From the IMG/VR virus record IMGVR_UViG_3300003876_000014, positions 1 to 55,254 of that record: 55,254 nucleotides of DNA; one strand, given 5' to 3'. Below the pieces are notes generated by a model that was not told the origin of the DNA, made no database searches, and was given only the letters and a program-made list of their open reading frames with translations. This document shows, one piece after another, positions 34,101 through 41,879 of this stretch. Each line of letters starts with the position of its first letter. The first letter of the stretch is position 1. The position numbers were made by a program, and so were the translations under genes. This DNA comes from a virus.

Positions 34101-35098
34101 ATATCTAATATTGTAAAACCATAGGCTATTGTTTGATTATATTTTTCAGTACTATTACCAAATTTAACAGTACTACCCTTTTTTCTCCATAAATCTTCTT
34201 CAGGTATTAAGGTAGTTTGTATTCTATTTTTAGGTATATCTTCTTTTTTTCTTTTTCTAGGAAACCCATTTTTAGTATATTCTGATTCAACATCCATTCC
34301 TAATAATCTAGCTCTACCCAATATAAAGTCATAATCAAACATTTCAGAGTTATAACCTGAAATAATTGCAGGATTAATATATGTAATTAAATTAAAAAAA
34401 TCTTGTATTATTATTTTTTCTGATTCATCATCATCAGGTTTTTCAACTTCTAATACATGTTCAAATCCTTTATTATCTTTCATACCAATAGCAAAGATTC
34501 TTGAATGTTCGTATCTTAAACCAGTGGTTTCAATATCAAATGTTAATTTATGTACATCATTATATTCTTCAAATCCTTTAAATAATCTAATTCCTGTTGA
34601 TATGAAAAATTGTTCATTTAGTTTTGGAAGATAAAATAAATCTCTATATTTAGAAACACTAAAACCTCTATTATCTTTAAGTATTTTACCTCTATCATCA
34701 TAAATTTTTTGATATGGATTTAAACCAGCTTCTTCAAAAAATTTAATTAACATACTAAATGATTTAGTTGTAGATGCTTTATATGGATAACCATTTTCTA
34801 ATCTTGGATGGTTACCTGTTTTCATTTTTGTAATCGTTACATCATACTTTTGTAGGATTGCCTTATATTTATCAACATTACCATCAAAGAGTTTATACCC
34901 AACCTTTTTAAGGTCTTTAAAATAGATGAATGATGTAAATGGTATTCGAACAATTTGTTTGGTTTTATTTGGTTCATGAATTACACATGTTGCATATTCA
35001 TGATTATTGTCTGTTTCAACATTAACCAAATATTTTACATCATTATTTTTCCCTTCTAAAAATTCTTGAATTTCTTTAATAGTATTTTCAGTTGTCAT
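31163..35098 (-). CDS. DNA polymerase, family B
   Basis: The 1311-residue protein has the exonuclease motifs FDIETTGL (residue about 187) and YNSEMFDYDFILGRARL, then the polymerase motif A LLKIDYASLYPMIQ (about residue 553), motif B KILNNSLFGALGSG (about 646) and motif C VTDGINF (about 698). Motif C has one Asp in place of the usual D-T-D pair: V-T-D. It is longer than T4 gp43 (898 residues), with an extra C-terminal 350 residues rich in charged helices. It is the replicative enzyme of the phage. Its start overlaps the stop of the helicase C-terminal gene as ATGA; a terminator overlaps its stop. Confidence 0.9.
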   Translation of the reverse strand: MTTENTIKEIQEFLEGKNNDVKYLVNVETDNNHEYATCVIHEPNKTKQIVRIPFTSFIYFKDLKKVGYKLFDGNVDKYKAILQKYDVTITKMKTGNHPRLENGYPYKASTTKSFSMLIKFFEEAGLNPYQKIYDDRGKILKDNRGFSVSKYRDLFYLPKLNEQFFISTGIRLFKGFEEYNDVHKLTFDIETTGLRYEHSRIFAIGMKDNKGFEHVLEVEKPDDDESEKIIIQDFFNLITYINPAIISGYNSEMFDYDFILGRARLLGMDVESEYTKNGFPRKRKKEDIPKNRIQTTLIPEEDLWRKKGSTVKFGNSTEKYNQTIAYGFTILDIIHAVKKTAAVNSEIKNNKLKYICKYEDIAKPNRMYIHDGKDIGRFWHKNPMFILNSENNDYIEIPAKFYNVSSELYFLQENKDKISDDEYKVARNELLKPNPEFVEWLRPNIIKLNPDKFSSTTIDFKFENGKNILRRYLLDDLWETEQVDNLYNQSSFLLAKIVPTIYSRVATMGNAAVWNLLMTAWSYENDLAIPHPDDVERFSGGLARCYKKGYTKRLLKIDYASLYPMIQLTHDVFPMFDITGVIKKMLTYMTTTRNIYKKLGNEDKLTDNEIELLKTIDNESYQIFFSGKFTKEQINIFIVKQLPIKILNNSLFGALGSGYAFNWSDNICAARITTTGRIYLRQAIDWFNKFGLIPLLAVTDGINFSIPDTTTIRATNEGVSEGVSEGVIEEMWEYNNKTGVSALIEKFNDYLKDHYTSLGRENSYLSVDNDGEFDSCLNLSRINYALMSDDIDKETGKPKQVPDPNFNGCFINKKKIKFTGNTIKSKTMPEFIEDFIDESMKLILDGNGEGFIEYYYNYSETIFYKQIPLKKIASKSRIKNSIDDYLNRGTNKNGKLKAKQVHMELIIAERENIARKIFENDFEKFKDDDNREIGDYDIMTIIEKVETYMPPEPELDTTVYYVNTGTRKSHGDVKSDSKTGETIIKARLINQKDLEENPETTGDYNVEKYLAAFNKRVKVLLDGFDAEIRDEILVKIVRKKIEDASGAKVEQIDLKKGEFKSDQLVLKNFNHDDYEDSMYLEDREVDFWNKTGYDPRLIWDGFKTKDVEKYGLVNYEIYNHALNYLSDAMEKSGKSRIKSINDKTIRGDYVLIKNIIKVGDITPLVVNASKPKIENKYVYKNGNHWVRDKYTIGYNNGEFIEILKKYDDVKVPLSPTEHQWEEAEKVKEAELQKLRVEDVNYINVQKEKIVKERMKKIEYFKSFVKDNNIPPHYDMDELFEKVPNVKLAFDDYVNEKEADFEPDIYFDEGDL

Positions 35099-36180
35099 TC
35101 TTTGTATTTGTTTTTAAGTTTGTTGATAACATCTCTAAGTACAGATTCTGAAATATTACTTTCATAATCTTCGTTATCCAATGCTTTCATTATTTCTTTT
35201 CGTTTAGATTCTATAACATCAAAAACATACTCATCGAGAGTATCTCTAAATATGATAGGATAGATGTTAACTGTGTTTTTCTGTGAGATTCTATGAAGCC
35301 TATCTGCAACCTGATCATATTGACCAACAGAGAATGGGAGTGTAATAATAATCATTTTTGATGATGCTGTCAAGGTTAAACCATAATTAGCTGTCTGAAT
35401 TGATGCTAAAAATATTTTAACATTACTTTCAGGGTCTTGAAATTTAGCTACTAATGCTGCTCTATCTTCTACTGTTTGATCACCAGTATGTAATGCTGAA
35501 TTTTCTGGATAAAGATCATGAAGATCATATAATGATTGTTTAAACATATCAACAACAACAACTTTTTCACCTTGTTCTAATATATTATCAATGATTTCTC
35601 TAATATAGTTAACCTTAATTGATGAAGTATATTGACGTAATCTCAACATTATAGTTAATGGATTTGATGTTGGTTTCTCATATATCTCATTAACAACATC
35701 TTCCTCAATTTGATCATATAATTTATCTTCCTTAGTATTAAGTTCTAAAATAATTTTTTGATAAATTTTATCAGGTAAATCGGTTAATACTTCTTCCTTT
35801 TTCTTTCTATATACATATGATGCAATTTTATGAAATAGTTCTTCCAATTTTTGATGTTGTACGTTTGTTGACCAACCACCAAAACCATCCATATCATAGG
35901 ACATGCCACAATAATATTCATTAAAATGTTTTTTTGTTGCAAAATCAATCGGTGATATTTGATTTAGTACCGTATATAATTCATGTGCTCTATTTGGTGC
36001 AGGAGTACCTGAAAGAAATACTTTACTAACCTCTCCATTTTTGAATACCTTTTTATTAAATATTCTTTTGAAATTTTTGAATGTATTTGCTGAAGTATTT
36101 TTTAATGCTTGACAATTACTAACTAATATACTATTAGCAAAATAATTATGATTATCCGCTATTTCTAGATCATATACCAA
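35095..36180 (-). CDS. SNF2-type helicase, C-terminal half preceded by an intein C-terminal fragment
   Basis: The first 22 residues (start codon TTG) are MVYDLEIADNHNYFANSILV and then SN, the C-terminal blocks F and G of an intein ending in Asn. The host protein resumes at Cys23 (CQALKNTS). The remaining 339 residues are the rest of the SNF2 helicase: SGTPAPNRAHELYTVLN, a second RecA-like fold with motif V region (LTLTASSKMI) and motif VI QVADRLHRISQ. Frame 3 is closed by a TGA two codons before the TTG, so translation must start near it or reach it by frameshift. In a cis-acting intein this half would continue the frame of the gene at 36165-39149. Confidence 0.75.
   Translation of the reverse strand: MVYDLEIADNHNYFANSILVSNCQALKNTSANTFKNFKRIFNKKVFKNGEVSKVFLSGTPAPNRAHELYTVLNQISPIDFATKKHFNEYYCGMSYDMDGFGGWSTNVQHQKLEELFHKIASYVYRKKKEEVLTDLPDKIYQKIILELNTKEDKLYDQIEEDVVNEIYEKPTSNPLTIMLRLRQYTSSIKVNYIREIIDNILEQGEKVVVVDMFKQSLYDLHDLYPENSALHTGDQTVEDRAALVAKFQDPESNVKIFLASIQTANYGLTLTASSKMIIITLPFSVGQYDQVADRLHRISQKNTVNIYPIIFRDTLDEYVFDVIESKRKEIMKALDNEDYESNISESVLRDVINKLKNKYKE
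36115..36180 (-). other. Intein C-terminal fragment (IntC) of the DEAD-box intein
   Basis: It contains the blocks VYDLEIADNHNYFANSILVS and the terminal N, followed by Cys as the +1 residue. The His-Asn pair HN in block F and the last Asn are the catalytic residues expected for splicing. It is shorter than usual split IntC fragments (about 35 residues), because no start is open further upstream. Confidence 0.65.
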
Positions 36181-39149
36181 ATCTCAATACTTTCCACCCA
36201 AACAATTTCAATATCTCTGTTTTCCTTTTGTCTAGAAATTTCCATTTTTTTGTTTTGTGAGATTTTCCATCTATTTCTATTGATAATTTTATTGATGTAA
36301 TTCCAATATCCACTTTGTAATGTGTTGGTGGAGATTTTATATTCGTAATACCCATTTCCTTTAATGGTTTCATTATTGGTATCACATGTTCCATTTCCAT
36401 AAATGTAATGCCTGAAATTTCTCCAAATAATATTAATTGTTGTTTTGTCAATTTTCCATTTCCACCCCTTGATAAAAACGTTCTCCCAATCATTTTTTTT
36501 CTCATTTTTTCTACTGTTATTGGGTTTGACATTGGATTGTTCAATTTCATCCTCTCCGATTGATTCTTTCTCATTTGAGGGTTCTTTTTGTAAAACTCTA
36601 TCATAGATAGACTCCTTTTTTTCGAAAGTTCCTTCATATATAATTTTTCTTTTATTTCTGGTAAAGACATTCTCCATTTTGCTGAACAACTTGTTGAACA
36701 AAATTTCTTTTTTCTTTTTTTCATTACTTGAAATTCCACGCCACATTGTTGACATATCCTTATCTCTCTCAATTGTAAATTGACTTCTTTTTTTCTTCCA
36801 GTGTATTTTGTTGAACATTTTCTTGAACAAAGTTTTTGTGTTCTTCTTTTCTGTTGAAATAGAGTGTTGCACTCTAGGCAATTTGTTTTTTTTATTAATT
36901 TTCCCTTTTCTTTCCATCTCTGCTTCATTGAACACGTTACAGTGCAACATTTCTTTTTCACATGTTCTTTTATTTGGAATTCTTTCTCGCAAAATTGGCA
37001 ATTTCGTGTTATTATTTTGCTTTGTTTTCTTTTTAATAAGTTTTTCCCCATATTTAAAATTTTTAATAGGTTTATATTTATTTTCAGTAATTGAATAAAA
37101 TTTGTGGTCTGGTGTACATTCGATTATTTCACCATTAGATAATTTTATTTTAATTACATCTTTATATCCGTTATATAAATACCTACTAATTGTTTTTGTT
37201 TCAATCTTTTTTAACGTATGATTATAGGATAAAACTTTTACATCTAATTTATCTTCAACAATTTTCCCAATTTTCATTTTCCCTTTATCAGTATCAATTA
37301 ATGTATTATATGTAAAACATTCGTCTGCAATTAATACATCTATTAAACCAATATTTAAATCTTTAAATTTTTTATCAACTTTTTTCTTATCTCTAGAATT
37401 AAAATATTCATAATTAACAATAATATATTTAGATTCTTCCATTGTATGTTTATTCTTAAATTTACTAGATTTAGGAACAATTATATGTGCTTTAGAATGT
37501 GTAAATTTTTCAACTTCATTAAAGAAATTAAATTTTAATGAGTTAGGTGTTATTACAAACACCCTTTTAAAATTATTCATCTCAACATATGCAATTGCAG
37601 AAAGTGTATTGTGAGTTAAAATACAATTATCTGTAACATATAAATGATCTTCTGCATCAACCATTATACATTGTGCTTCTTTTTTACCAACATAATTAAC
37701 TTCCTTTATTGCTCTATTAGGTAAATATTTTGTAGGTGATACATATCTTTCTATTTTACGTTTTAATTTGAAAGGTATTATATTGGGTGGTAATTTTATT
37801 GATAATCTATAATATGTTGGTTTTACTTCTATCTCTTCATACCATGAAGTTCTAGTTTTATACCTTGCAATACCACCTAATGATTGTACAATAAACTTTA
37901 CATCATCTATTAATTGTTTTGATGCTAATGTTAAATCAATATTCATACCATCAGAACTAATAGTTCCATCCGTATCCATAATTCCCCTTAAAATTTCTAA
38001 TCTATCTTCAATTGAAGAGAACATATAATCTTTAGGAATAAATTTTGTGTGTGAACCACACCCCTTTAAGTTATATTCTTTTAAATTTTGATTTATGTAA
38101 TTATTTTTACCATCTGCCGTTAGATAATAATCTTTTTTACTATTTCCAGATAAAACTAACTGATGATTTTGTGGTAATTTAGAGTCTATCTCGTTAATAA
38201 TTTCATTATCTATATTCGTAAAACTAACACCATATTTTGTTGTAATAGAGCCATCACCCAATAAACAACCTAAAATATATGGGTCTATTTTTAATTTTTT
38301 TTCTTTAAATTCAATTGGTTCAACAATGGGTATATAATGTTTATTATTACCATTATCAAACTGTAACCCCTCATTCATGATTTCTCTAAGTGTTTTTGTT
38401 TGATATGAATATTTTTTTATTCCTTTATTTGTTCTATGAATTCTAGTTGTTGAATTAACATTCCAAAGATGTTCATCACACGATCTTGCTGTTGTATTGT
38501 CATTAAATTTAATTTCATATATATCTTTTTTACCTTGAGGATAAACTCCAATAACTTTTGTTGATTTACCATTACTTCCAATCACATAATCACCAACTTT
38601 AACATCGCCCATTCTAATCCAACCATTAGGTGTAAGTAGTTTAGAATCTAAGTCTTGGCTTTTTCCTAAACCCATTTCTAGTGCTAATAAAACACTTTTA
38701 ACTTCATCAATAAACATAGTACCAGCTATTTGATGTGGATATAATATTGTACCTTCTTTAAGATTTTTATGTGTTAGTTCTCTATATTTTTCAAAATCCT
38801 TATCTAATTCATCTTTTAATCTAATCCAAAGATTTTTCTTTTGTACAAGTAATTTTAATTCTAAGATTTTTCTCGCATCATCTTCATCAATTTTTTTGAT
38901 TTGCTTAATAAATGCGTGTTTTTCTTCAACACCACCAAAATCAAATACGATTTTATTAGATTTACGATACCTCTTCATTAGTTCATAAAGACCTCTGGTA
39001 TTCATAATCCAACAATTTTCAACAGAATCCCATTTACGCCAATCTACGTTGATTTCCTTTATTCTAGAAACAACTTCTTTATGATAATCGAAAAATACTT
39101 TATATTTTGATTGTCGTAATATTCTATGACAGGATACTTTAAAGGGCAT
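36165..39149 (-). CDS. SNF2-type (SMARCAL1/HARP-like) helicase, N-terminal half with a complete intein and an intein N-terminal fragment
   Basis: Residues 1-75 resemble a HARP-type domain (YKVFFDYHKEVVSRIKEI, then WRKWDSVENCWIM). Helicase motif I is MGLGK plus T after removal of intein 1 (residues 164-514, between K163 and T515). The motif II segment ends as VLIADE, where intein 2 begins with Cys611. Residues 611-700 are its N-terminal fragment. From residue 701 to 994 the frame runs through the nested endonuclease gene and has no homology; it is best regarded as a non-coding or readthrough tail. After both inteins are removed, the helicase would be about 598 residues. It probably acts in replication fork or recombination work near the polymerase. 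Confidence 0.75.
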   Translation of the reverse strand: MPFKVSCHRILRQSKYKVFFDYHKEVVSRIKEINVDWRKWDSVENCWIMNTRGLYELMKRYRKSNKIVFDFGGVEEKHAFIKQIKKIDEDDARKILELKLLVQKKNLWIRLKDELDKDFEKYRELTHKNLKEGTILYPHQIAGTMFIDEVKSVLLALEMGLGKSQDLDSKLLTPNGWIRMGDVKVGDYVIGSNGKSTKVIGVYPQGKKDIYEIKFNDNTTARSCDEHLWNVNSTTRIHRTNKGIKKYSYQTKTLREIMNEGLQFDNGNNKHYIPIVEPIEFKEKKLKIDPYILGCLLGDGSITTKYGVSFTNIDNEIINEIDSKLPQNHQLVLSGNSKKDYYLTADGKNNYINQNLKEYNLKGCGSHTKFIPKDYMFSSIEDRLEILRGIMDTDGTISSDGMNIDLTLASKQLIDDVKFIVQSLGGIARYKTRTSWYEEIEVKPTYYRLSIKLPPNIIPFKLKRKIERYVSPTKYLPNRAIKEVNYVGKKEAQCIMVDAEDHLYVTDNCILTHNTLSAIAYVEMNNFKRVFVITPNSLKFNFFNEVEKFTHSKAHIIVPKSSKFKNKHTMEESKYIIVNYEYFNSRDKKKVDKKFKDLNIGLIDVLIADECFTYNTLIDTDKGKMKIGKIVEDKLDVKVLSYNHTLKKIETKTISRYLYNGYKDVIKIKLSNGEIIECTPDHKFYSITENKYKPIKNFKYGEKLIKKKTKQNNNTKLPILRERIPNKRTCEKEMLHCNVFNEAEMERKGKINKKNKLPRVQHSISTEKKNTKTLFKKMFNKIHWKKKRSQFTIERDKDMSTMWRGISSNEKKKKEILFNKLFSKMENVFTRNKRKIIYEGTFEKKESIYDRVLQKEPSNEKESIGEDEIEQSNVKPNNSRKNEKKNDWENVFIKGWKWKIDKTTINIIWRNFRHYIYGNGTCDTNNETIKGNGYYEYKISTNTLQSGYWNYINKIINRNRWKISQNKKMEISRQKENRDIEIVWVESIEIWYMI
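36170..37051 (-). CDS. EDxHD/Vsr-like homing endonuclease nested within the second intein
   Basis: The 293-residue protein has three treble-clef-like zinc modules (C-x2-C ... C-x3-C: CQFCEKEF and CCTVTCS, CLECNTLF and LCSRKCS, CQQCGVEF and FCSTSCS). A NUMOD-like linker follows (FLSRGGNGKLTKQQL), then the nuclease domain with KVDIGI, LSIEIDGKSH, a following D and GWKVLRF, the E-x-D-G-x-x-H-type signature. The start ATG lies in the intein's block B region in the +1 frame. The gene occupies the place of a homing domain, as in the fractured genes with split inteins first described in phage metagenomes. One-base changes at 37043-37046 (GGGG) and near the end could put it in frame. Confidence 0.8.
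   Translation of the reverse strand: MGKNLLKRKQSKIITRNCQFCEKEFQIKEHVKKKCCTVTCSMKQRWKEKGKLIKKTNCLECNTLFQQKRRTQKLCSRKCSTKYTGRKKEVNLQLREIRICQQCGVEFQVMKKRKKKFCSTSCSAKWRMSLPEIKEKLYMKELSKKRSLSMIEFYKKNPQMRKNQSERMKLNNPMSNPITVEKMRKKMIGRTFLSRGGNGKLTKQQLILFGEISGITFMEMEHVIPIMKPLKEMGITNIKSPPTHYKVDIGITSIKLSIEIDGKSHKTKKWKFLDKRKTEILKLFGWKVLRFGI
37050..37319 (-). other. Intein N-terminal fragment (IntN) of the DEAD-box intein
   Basis: It begins with Cys1 (CFTYNTLIDTDKGKMKIGKI), contains block B-like ECTPDHKFYS with the T-x-x-H, and covers about 90 residues, the normal length of an intein N-terminal part. The extein before it is VLIADE, so insertion is between the E of helicase motif II and the following Cys. 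Confidence 0.7.
37608..38660 (-). other. Complete intein with LAGLIDADG endonuclease, in the Walker A motif of the helicase
   Basis: The 351-residue insert starts at Ser1 (SQDLDSKLLTPNGW, block A) and ends LTHN before Thr+1. It contains two LAGLIDADG motifs (ILGCLLGDGSI and LRGIMDTDGTI) and the block F-like DAEDHLYVTDNCIL. It interrupts MGLGK and TLSAIAYVEM of the helicase. The catalytic first Ser, the penultimate His and last Asn are present, so it should splice and cut. Confidence 0.8.
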
Positions 39150-39182
39150 ATATTATTTTTAAATTTGTTTAATTATTAGTAG

Positions 39183-39857
39183 TTAAAAATCACGCTCAAT
39201 TTCCATTCTTTTGATACAATCTAGTGGTGTTTCGTTATCTAGTAATTTATAACTACACCCAATCGTTCCACCTTTCCAACTCCATTTCTTTTTCCCAACT
39301 TCTTTTGAAAAATGTATATCAATAGTTTTATTTACTAACGCAAATACTTTAGTCCACTTTAACCATTTAGGTCGCCATTCTCTTTCTTCCACATATATTT
39401 TTGTGGGGATGATTTCGCCATCATATTTATCTTTGTAATCATATTCCCATACTGCTTGTTTAATCTTCCAATTATCTTCATAAAAATTTTTATGATTTCC
39501 ATTTGTTTCGTGTTCCCAACTATTATTTTTTAATAAAATTGATGTTCTTATCCAATCTTTTGTAATAAATGGAATATCCCAAGTCCACCATTTACTACCA
39601 CCATCCATATTACCCTTACCCCCTTTATAAACCCAAAATGTATTATTGTGAATTGCAATTCCCCATTTAGGACAATCACATTCATTCGTCCATTTGTTTC
39701 TAAAAGGGAGTATAATTGTTAAATTAAAAAATATAAAATCTAAATTAATTCTTGGTCTATTATCAAAATATCCACATATTTCAAAACTAATATCAAAAAC
39801 TTTTGACCAATAAAATATTAACCATTTACTTTCATAAATCCATTTCTCTTTTTTCAT
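39183..39857 (-). CDS. Hypothetical Trp-rich phage protein
   Basis: This 224-residue protein is rich in Trp and Lys and has no recognised catalytic motif. Notable phrases are the internal CDCPKWGIAIHNNTFWVYKGG and the C-terminus KGGTIGCSYKLLDNETPLDC. Similar sequences occur in other phage genomes as conserved unknowns. It lies just upstream of the helicase gene on the same strand. Function unknown. Confidence 0.5.
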   Translation of the reverse strand: MKKEKWIYESKWLIFYWSKVFDISFEICGYFDNRPRINLDFIFFNLTIILPFRNKWTNECDCPKWGIAIHNNTFWVYKGGKGNMDGGSKWWTWDIPFITKDWIRTSILLKNNSWEHETNGNHKNFYEDNWKIKQAVWEYDYKDKYDGEIIPTKIYVEEREWRPKWLKWTKVFALVNKTIDIHFSKEVGKKKWSWKGGTIGCSYKLLDNETPLDCIKRMEIERDF

Positions 39858-39965
39858 ATATTTATTTCTTAGTTCACAAAGATAATAATATTTCCATCAA
39901 AATGCAACCATATTAAAAACATATTCAAATTTACCACAATATTCATAAAGAAAATTAATTTTAAT

Positions 39966-39974
39966 GTATTTATA
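39966..39974 (+). promoter_or_regulatory. GTATTTATA element on the plus strand, before the only plus-strand gene
   Basis: The plus strand reads GTATTTATA, three bases before ATG at 39978. The orientation switches with the gene, which supports a strand-specific signal. The very short spacer would leave almost no leader. Confidence 0.6.
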
Positions 39975-39977
39975 TAC

Positions 39978-40832
39978 ATGGAATCTGGAATATATAAAAT
40001 ATTAAATAATATAAACGGTAAATTTTATATTGGTAGTACTAAAAATTTTAATAAAAGATGGGTATCACATAAATACCTATTGAGGTTAAATAAACATGAG
40101 AATAAACATTTACAATATGCATGGAATAAGTATGGTGAAGAACATTTTCAGTTTATTAAATTTCAAGATGTTAAAATAGAAAATCTAATAATTTGGGAAC
40201 AACATTATATTAATACGTTAGACGTATATAATAGAAATATTGGTTATAATTTATCACCAACAGCAAATAGTACATTGGGGTTTAAATTTAGTGAAGAATC
40301 TAAAATGAAAATGAGTCTAGCTAAAAAGGGTAAGCAATCATCAAGAAAAAATTATAAGCATTCAGAAGAAACTAAGAAAAAAATAGGTGAAAATAATAAA
40401 ATTAGTCAATTGGGTAGAATACATAGTGAAGGTACAAAAATAAAAATGAGTAAATGGCATACCAATAAAATTGTAAGTGATGAAACTAAGAAAAAAATAA
40501 GTAAATATCGAACAGGTAAATTATTATGTGAAGAAACTAAAATAAAAATTTCACAAAAGATGATGGGTAATAAATATGCTTTAGGGCATAAACATACTGA
40601 AGAAACAAAAAAGAAAATATCTGAAATACTAAAAGGTCATAATGATAATAATAAACCTAGAAATATAGGAGAATCTAATGGTATGTCAAAAACTAACGAA
40701 TTAGAAGTTTTATCAATTAGAGATGATTACAATAATAAAAATTTATCAATTAAAGAATTAATGGTAAAATATAATAAAAACTATCAGTTTATATATAAAA
40801 TAATTAAACGATTAAGATGGAATTGGTTATAA
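39978..40832 (+). CDS. GIY-YIG homing endonuclease with NUMOD3-type repeats
   Basis: The 284-residue protein starts with the GIY-YIG core (GIYKILNNINGKFYIGST, R at position 27, WEQHYIN with the Glu). Residues about 96-230 hold five or more NUMOD3-like repeats (KHSEETKKKIGENN, HSEGTKIKMS, VSDETKKKIS, CEETKIKIS, HTEETKKKISEILK) that bind DNA. A C-terminal helix-turn-helix follows (LSIKELMVKYNKNYQFIYKI). It is the only plus-strand gene of the window and its stop shares the palindrome TTATAA with the stop of the convergent gene at 40827. It is a free-standing mobile element. Confidence 0.85.
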   Translation: MESGIYKILNNINGKFYIGSTKNFNKRWVSHKYLLRLNKHENKHLQYAWNKYGEEHFQFIKFQDVKIENLIIWEQHYINTLDVYNRNIGYNLSPTANSTLGFKFSEESKMKMSLAKKGKQSSRKNYKHSEETKKKIGENNKISQLGRIHSEGTKIKMSKWHTNKIVSDETKKKISKYRTGKLLCEETKIKISQKMMGNKYALGHKHTEETKKKISEILKGHNDNNKPRNIGESNGMSKTNELEVLSIRDDYNNKNLSIKELMVKYNKNYQFIYKIIKRLRWNWL

Positions 40833-41216
40833 TACCGTTGTTTTGGTAATACTATCTCCGATAATAATCTGTATGGTATCATCAAGAGGTAATTTAATTT
40901 TTCCACATTCAGTTCCTAAAAAGTCGACCACAAATTCACCACTGTACAATCCATCTTTTTTAGTATCTTTTAATTTTAATCTTATTGCTAAAGTATAAAT
41001 TGATTCATCTAATTTTTCATAAATATTTTCAACAATAATTAATTTAGCTTCTCTATTGGCTACTCTATAATTACCAGTATTTGTATCTATCATTGAAAAT
41101 GTAACAGCTACATTCTTCATCATTTCATTGGAGATGTCTAATTTTTCCATCATCCATTGTTCTAATGGAAATTTAATTTCTGGAAGGGTACTATTTTTTT
41201 TTATAAAGATTGTCAT
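40827..41216 (-). CDS. Hypothetical structural protein of the tail-fibre region
   Basis: This 129-residue protein is beta-rich with an Ig-like look (VAVTFSMIDTNTGNYRVANR, YTLAIRLKLKDTKKDGLYSG). The start overlaps the stop of the upstream gene as TAATG; the end shares TTATAA with the convergent endonuclease gene. It may be a small tail or neck protein. No known family. Confidence 0.5.
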   Translation of the reverse strand: MTIFIKKNSTLPEIKFPLEQWMMEKLDISNEMMKNVAVTFSMIDTNTGNYRVANREAKLIIVENIYEKLDESIYTLAIRLKLKDTKKDGLYSGEFVVDFLGTECGKIKLPLDDTIQIIIGDSITKTTVL

Positions 41217-41875
41217 TATACATATATGTTATTTTCTTCGTAATTAATATTTACTTCATTATATAAATACTCTCTAACTTTTGTTCCTTGTGCGTTAATT
41301 GGTGAATCTAACCAAGTATAATTACTATTGGTCATTATTGAATTTTTTAATGGCTCTAAAATACCTTCAATATATAAACCAATATTTGAAGATATTTCTC
41401 CTAAGAATTGAAATCCACTTGCCTCTGCATTATCTCTTGTCATACCAACTGCTGCTTGTAATAAATATAACGTAGCAATTTTCATATTAGAAATAATACT
41501 TCTTCTTCTTTTTTCACCTGCCGCAATTGATTCTTCAGGTGTATAGTATTTTGTTACGTGATTTATAGCACCTATTGTGTCTCCACTCATTACAGTACCA
41601 CCACTATAATTAATATCACCATCACAATACCAATTAATAATCATCTCACGTCTATTAAGCATACGATTAACACGATAATAAGTTCTTGTTTCTTTAACTA
41701 TTAATTCAGAATATATAGTACCATCATATTCACCGTAATATTCAATTGTTTTTAATTCACCCTTTTCCTTATTTTTCTTTCTATGTAATCCTAATATTGT
41801 ATAATCAATATCAAATGGTGGATTATTAAAATCTATTGGATTACTGTTTTTTGTATAGTTGTATATTTTAAACAT
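41216..41875 (-). CDS. Hypothetical structural protein
   Basis: This 219-residue protein has no recognised motif. It contains a phrase WYCDGDINYSGGTVMSGD and a helical middle (AGEKRRRSIISNMKIATLYL). It stands between a fibre-like gene upstream (4-base gap) and the small beta-rich gene downstream (TAATG overlap). A tail or baseplate accessory function is inferred from the neighbours. Confidence 0.5.
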   Translation of the reverse strand: MFKIYNYTKNSNPIDFNNPPFDIDYTILGLHRKKNKEKGELKTIEYYGEYDGTIYSELIVKETRTYYRVNRMLNRREMIINWYCDGDINYSGGTVMSGDTIGAINHVTKYYTPEESIAAGEKRRRSIISNMKIATLYLLQAAVGMTRDNAEASGFQFLGEISSNIGLYIEGILEPLKNSIMTNSNYTWLDSPINAQGTKVREYLYNEVNINYEENNIYV

Positions 41876-41879
41876 AATG

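Noticed and set aside
36165-37049. The C-terminal 290 residues of the helicase N-terminal frame as a protein domain
   Set aside because: They are an out-of-frame reading of the endonuclease gene, which shows clear zinc and nuclease motifs; the sequence is Lys/Asn-rich without a fold pattern.
41264-41272. GTATTTATA match inside the gene at 41216
   Set aside because: It lies inside a coding frame (EYLYNE) with no gene start suited to it; the same holds for matches near 37180 and 46970.
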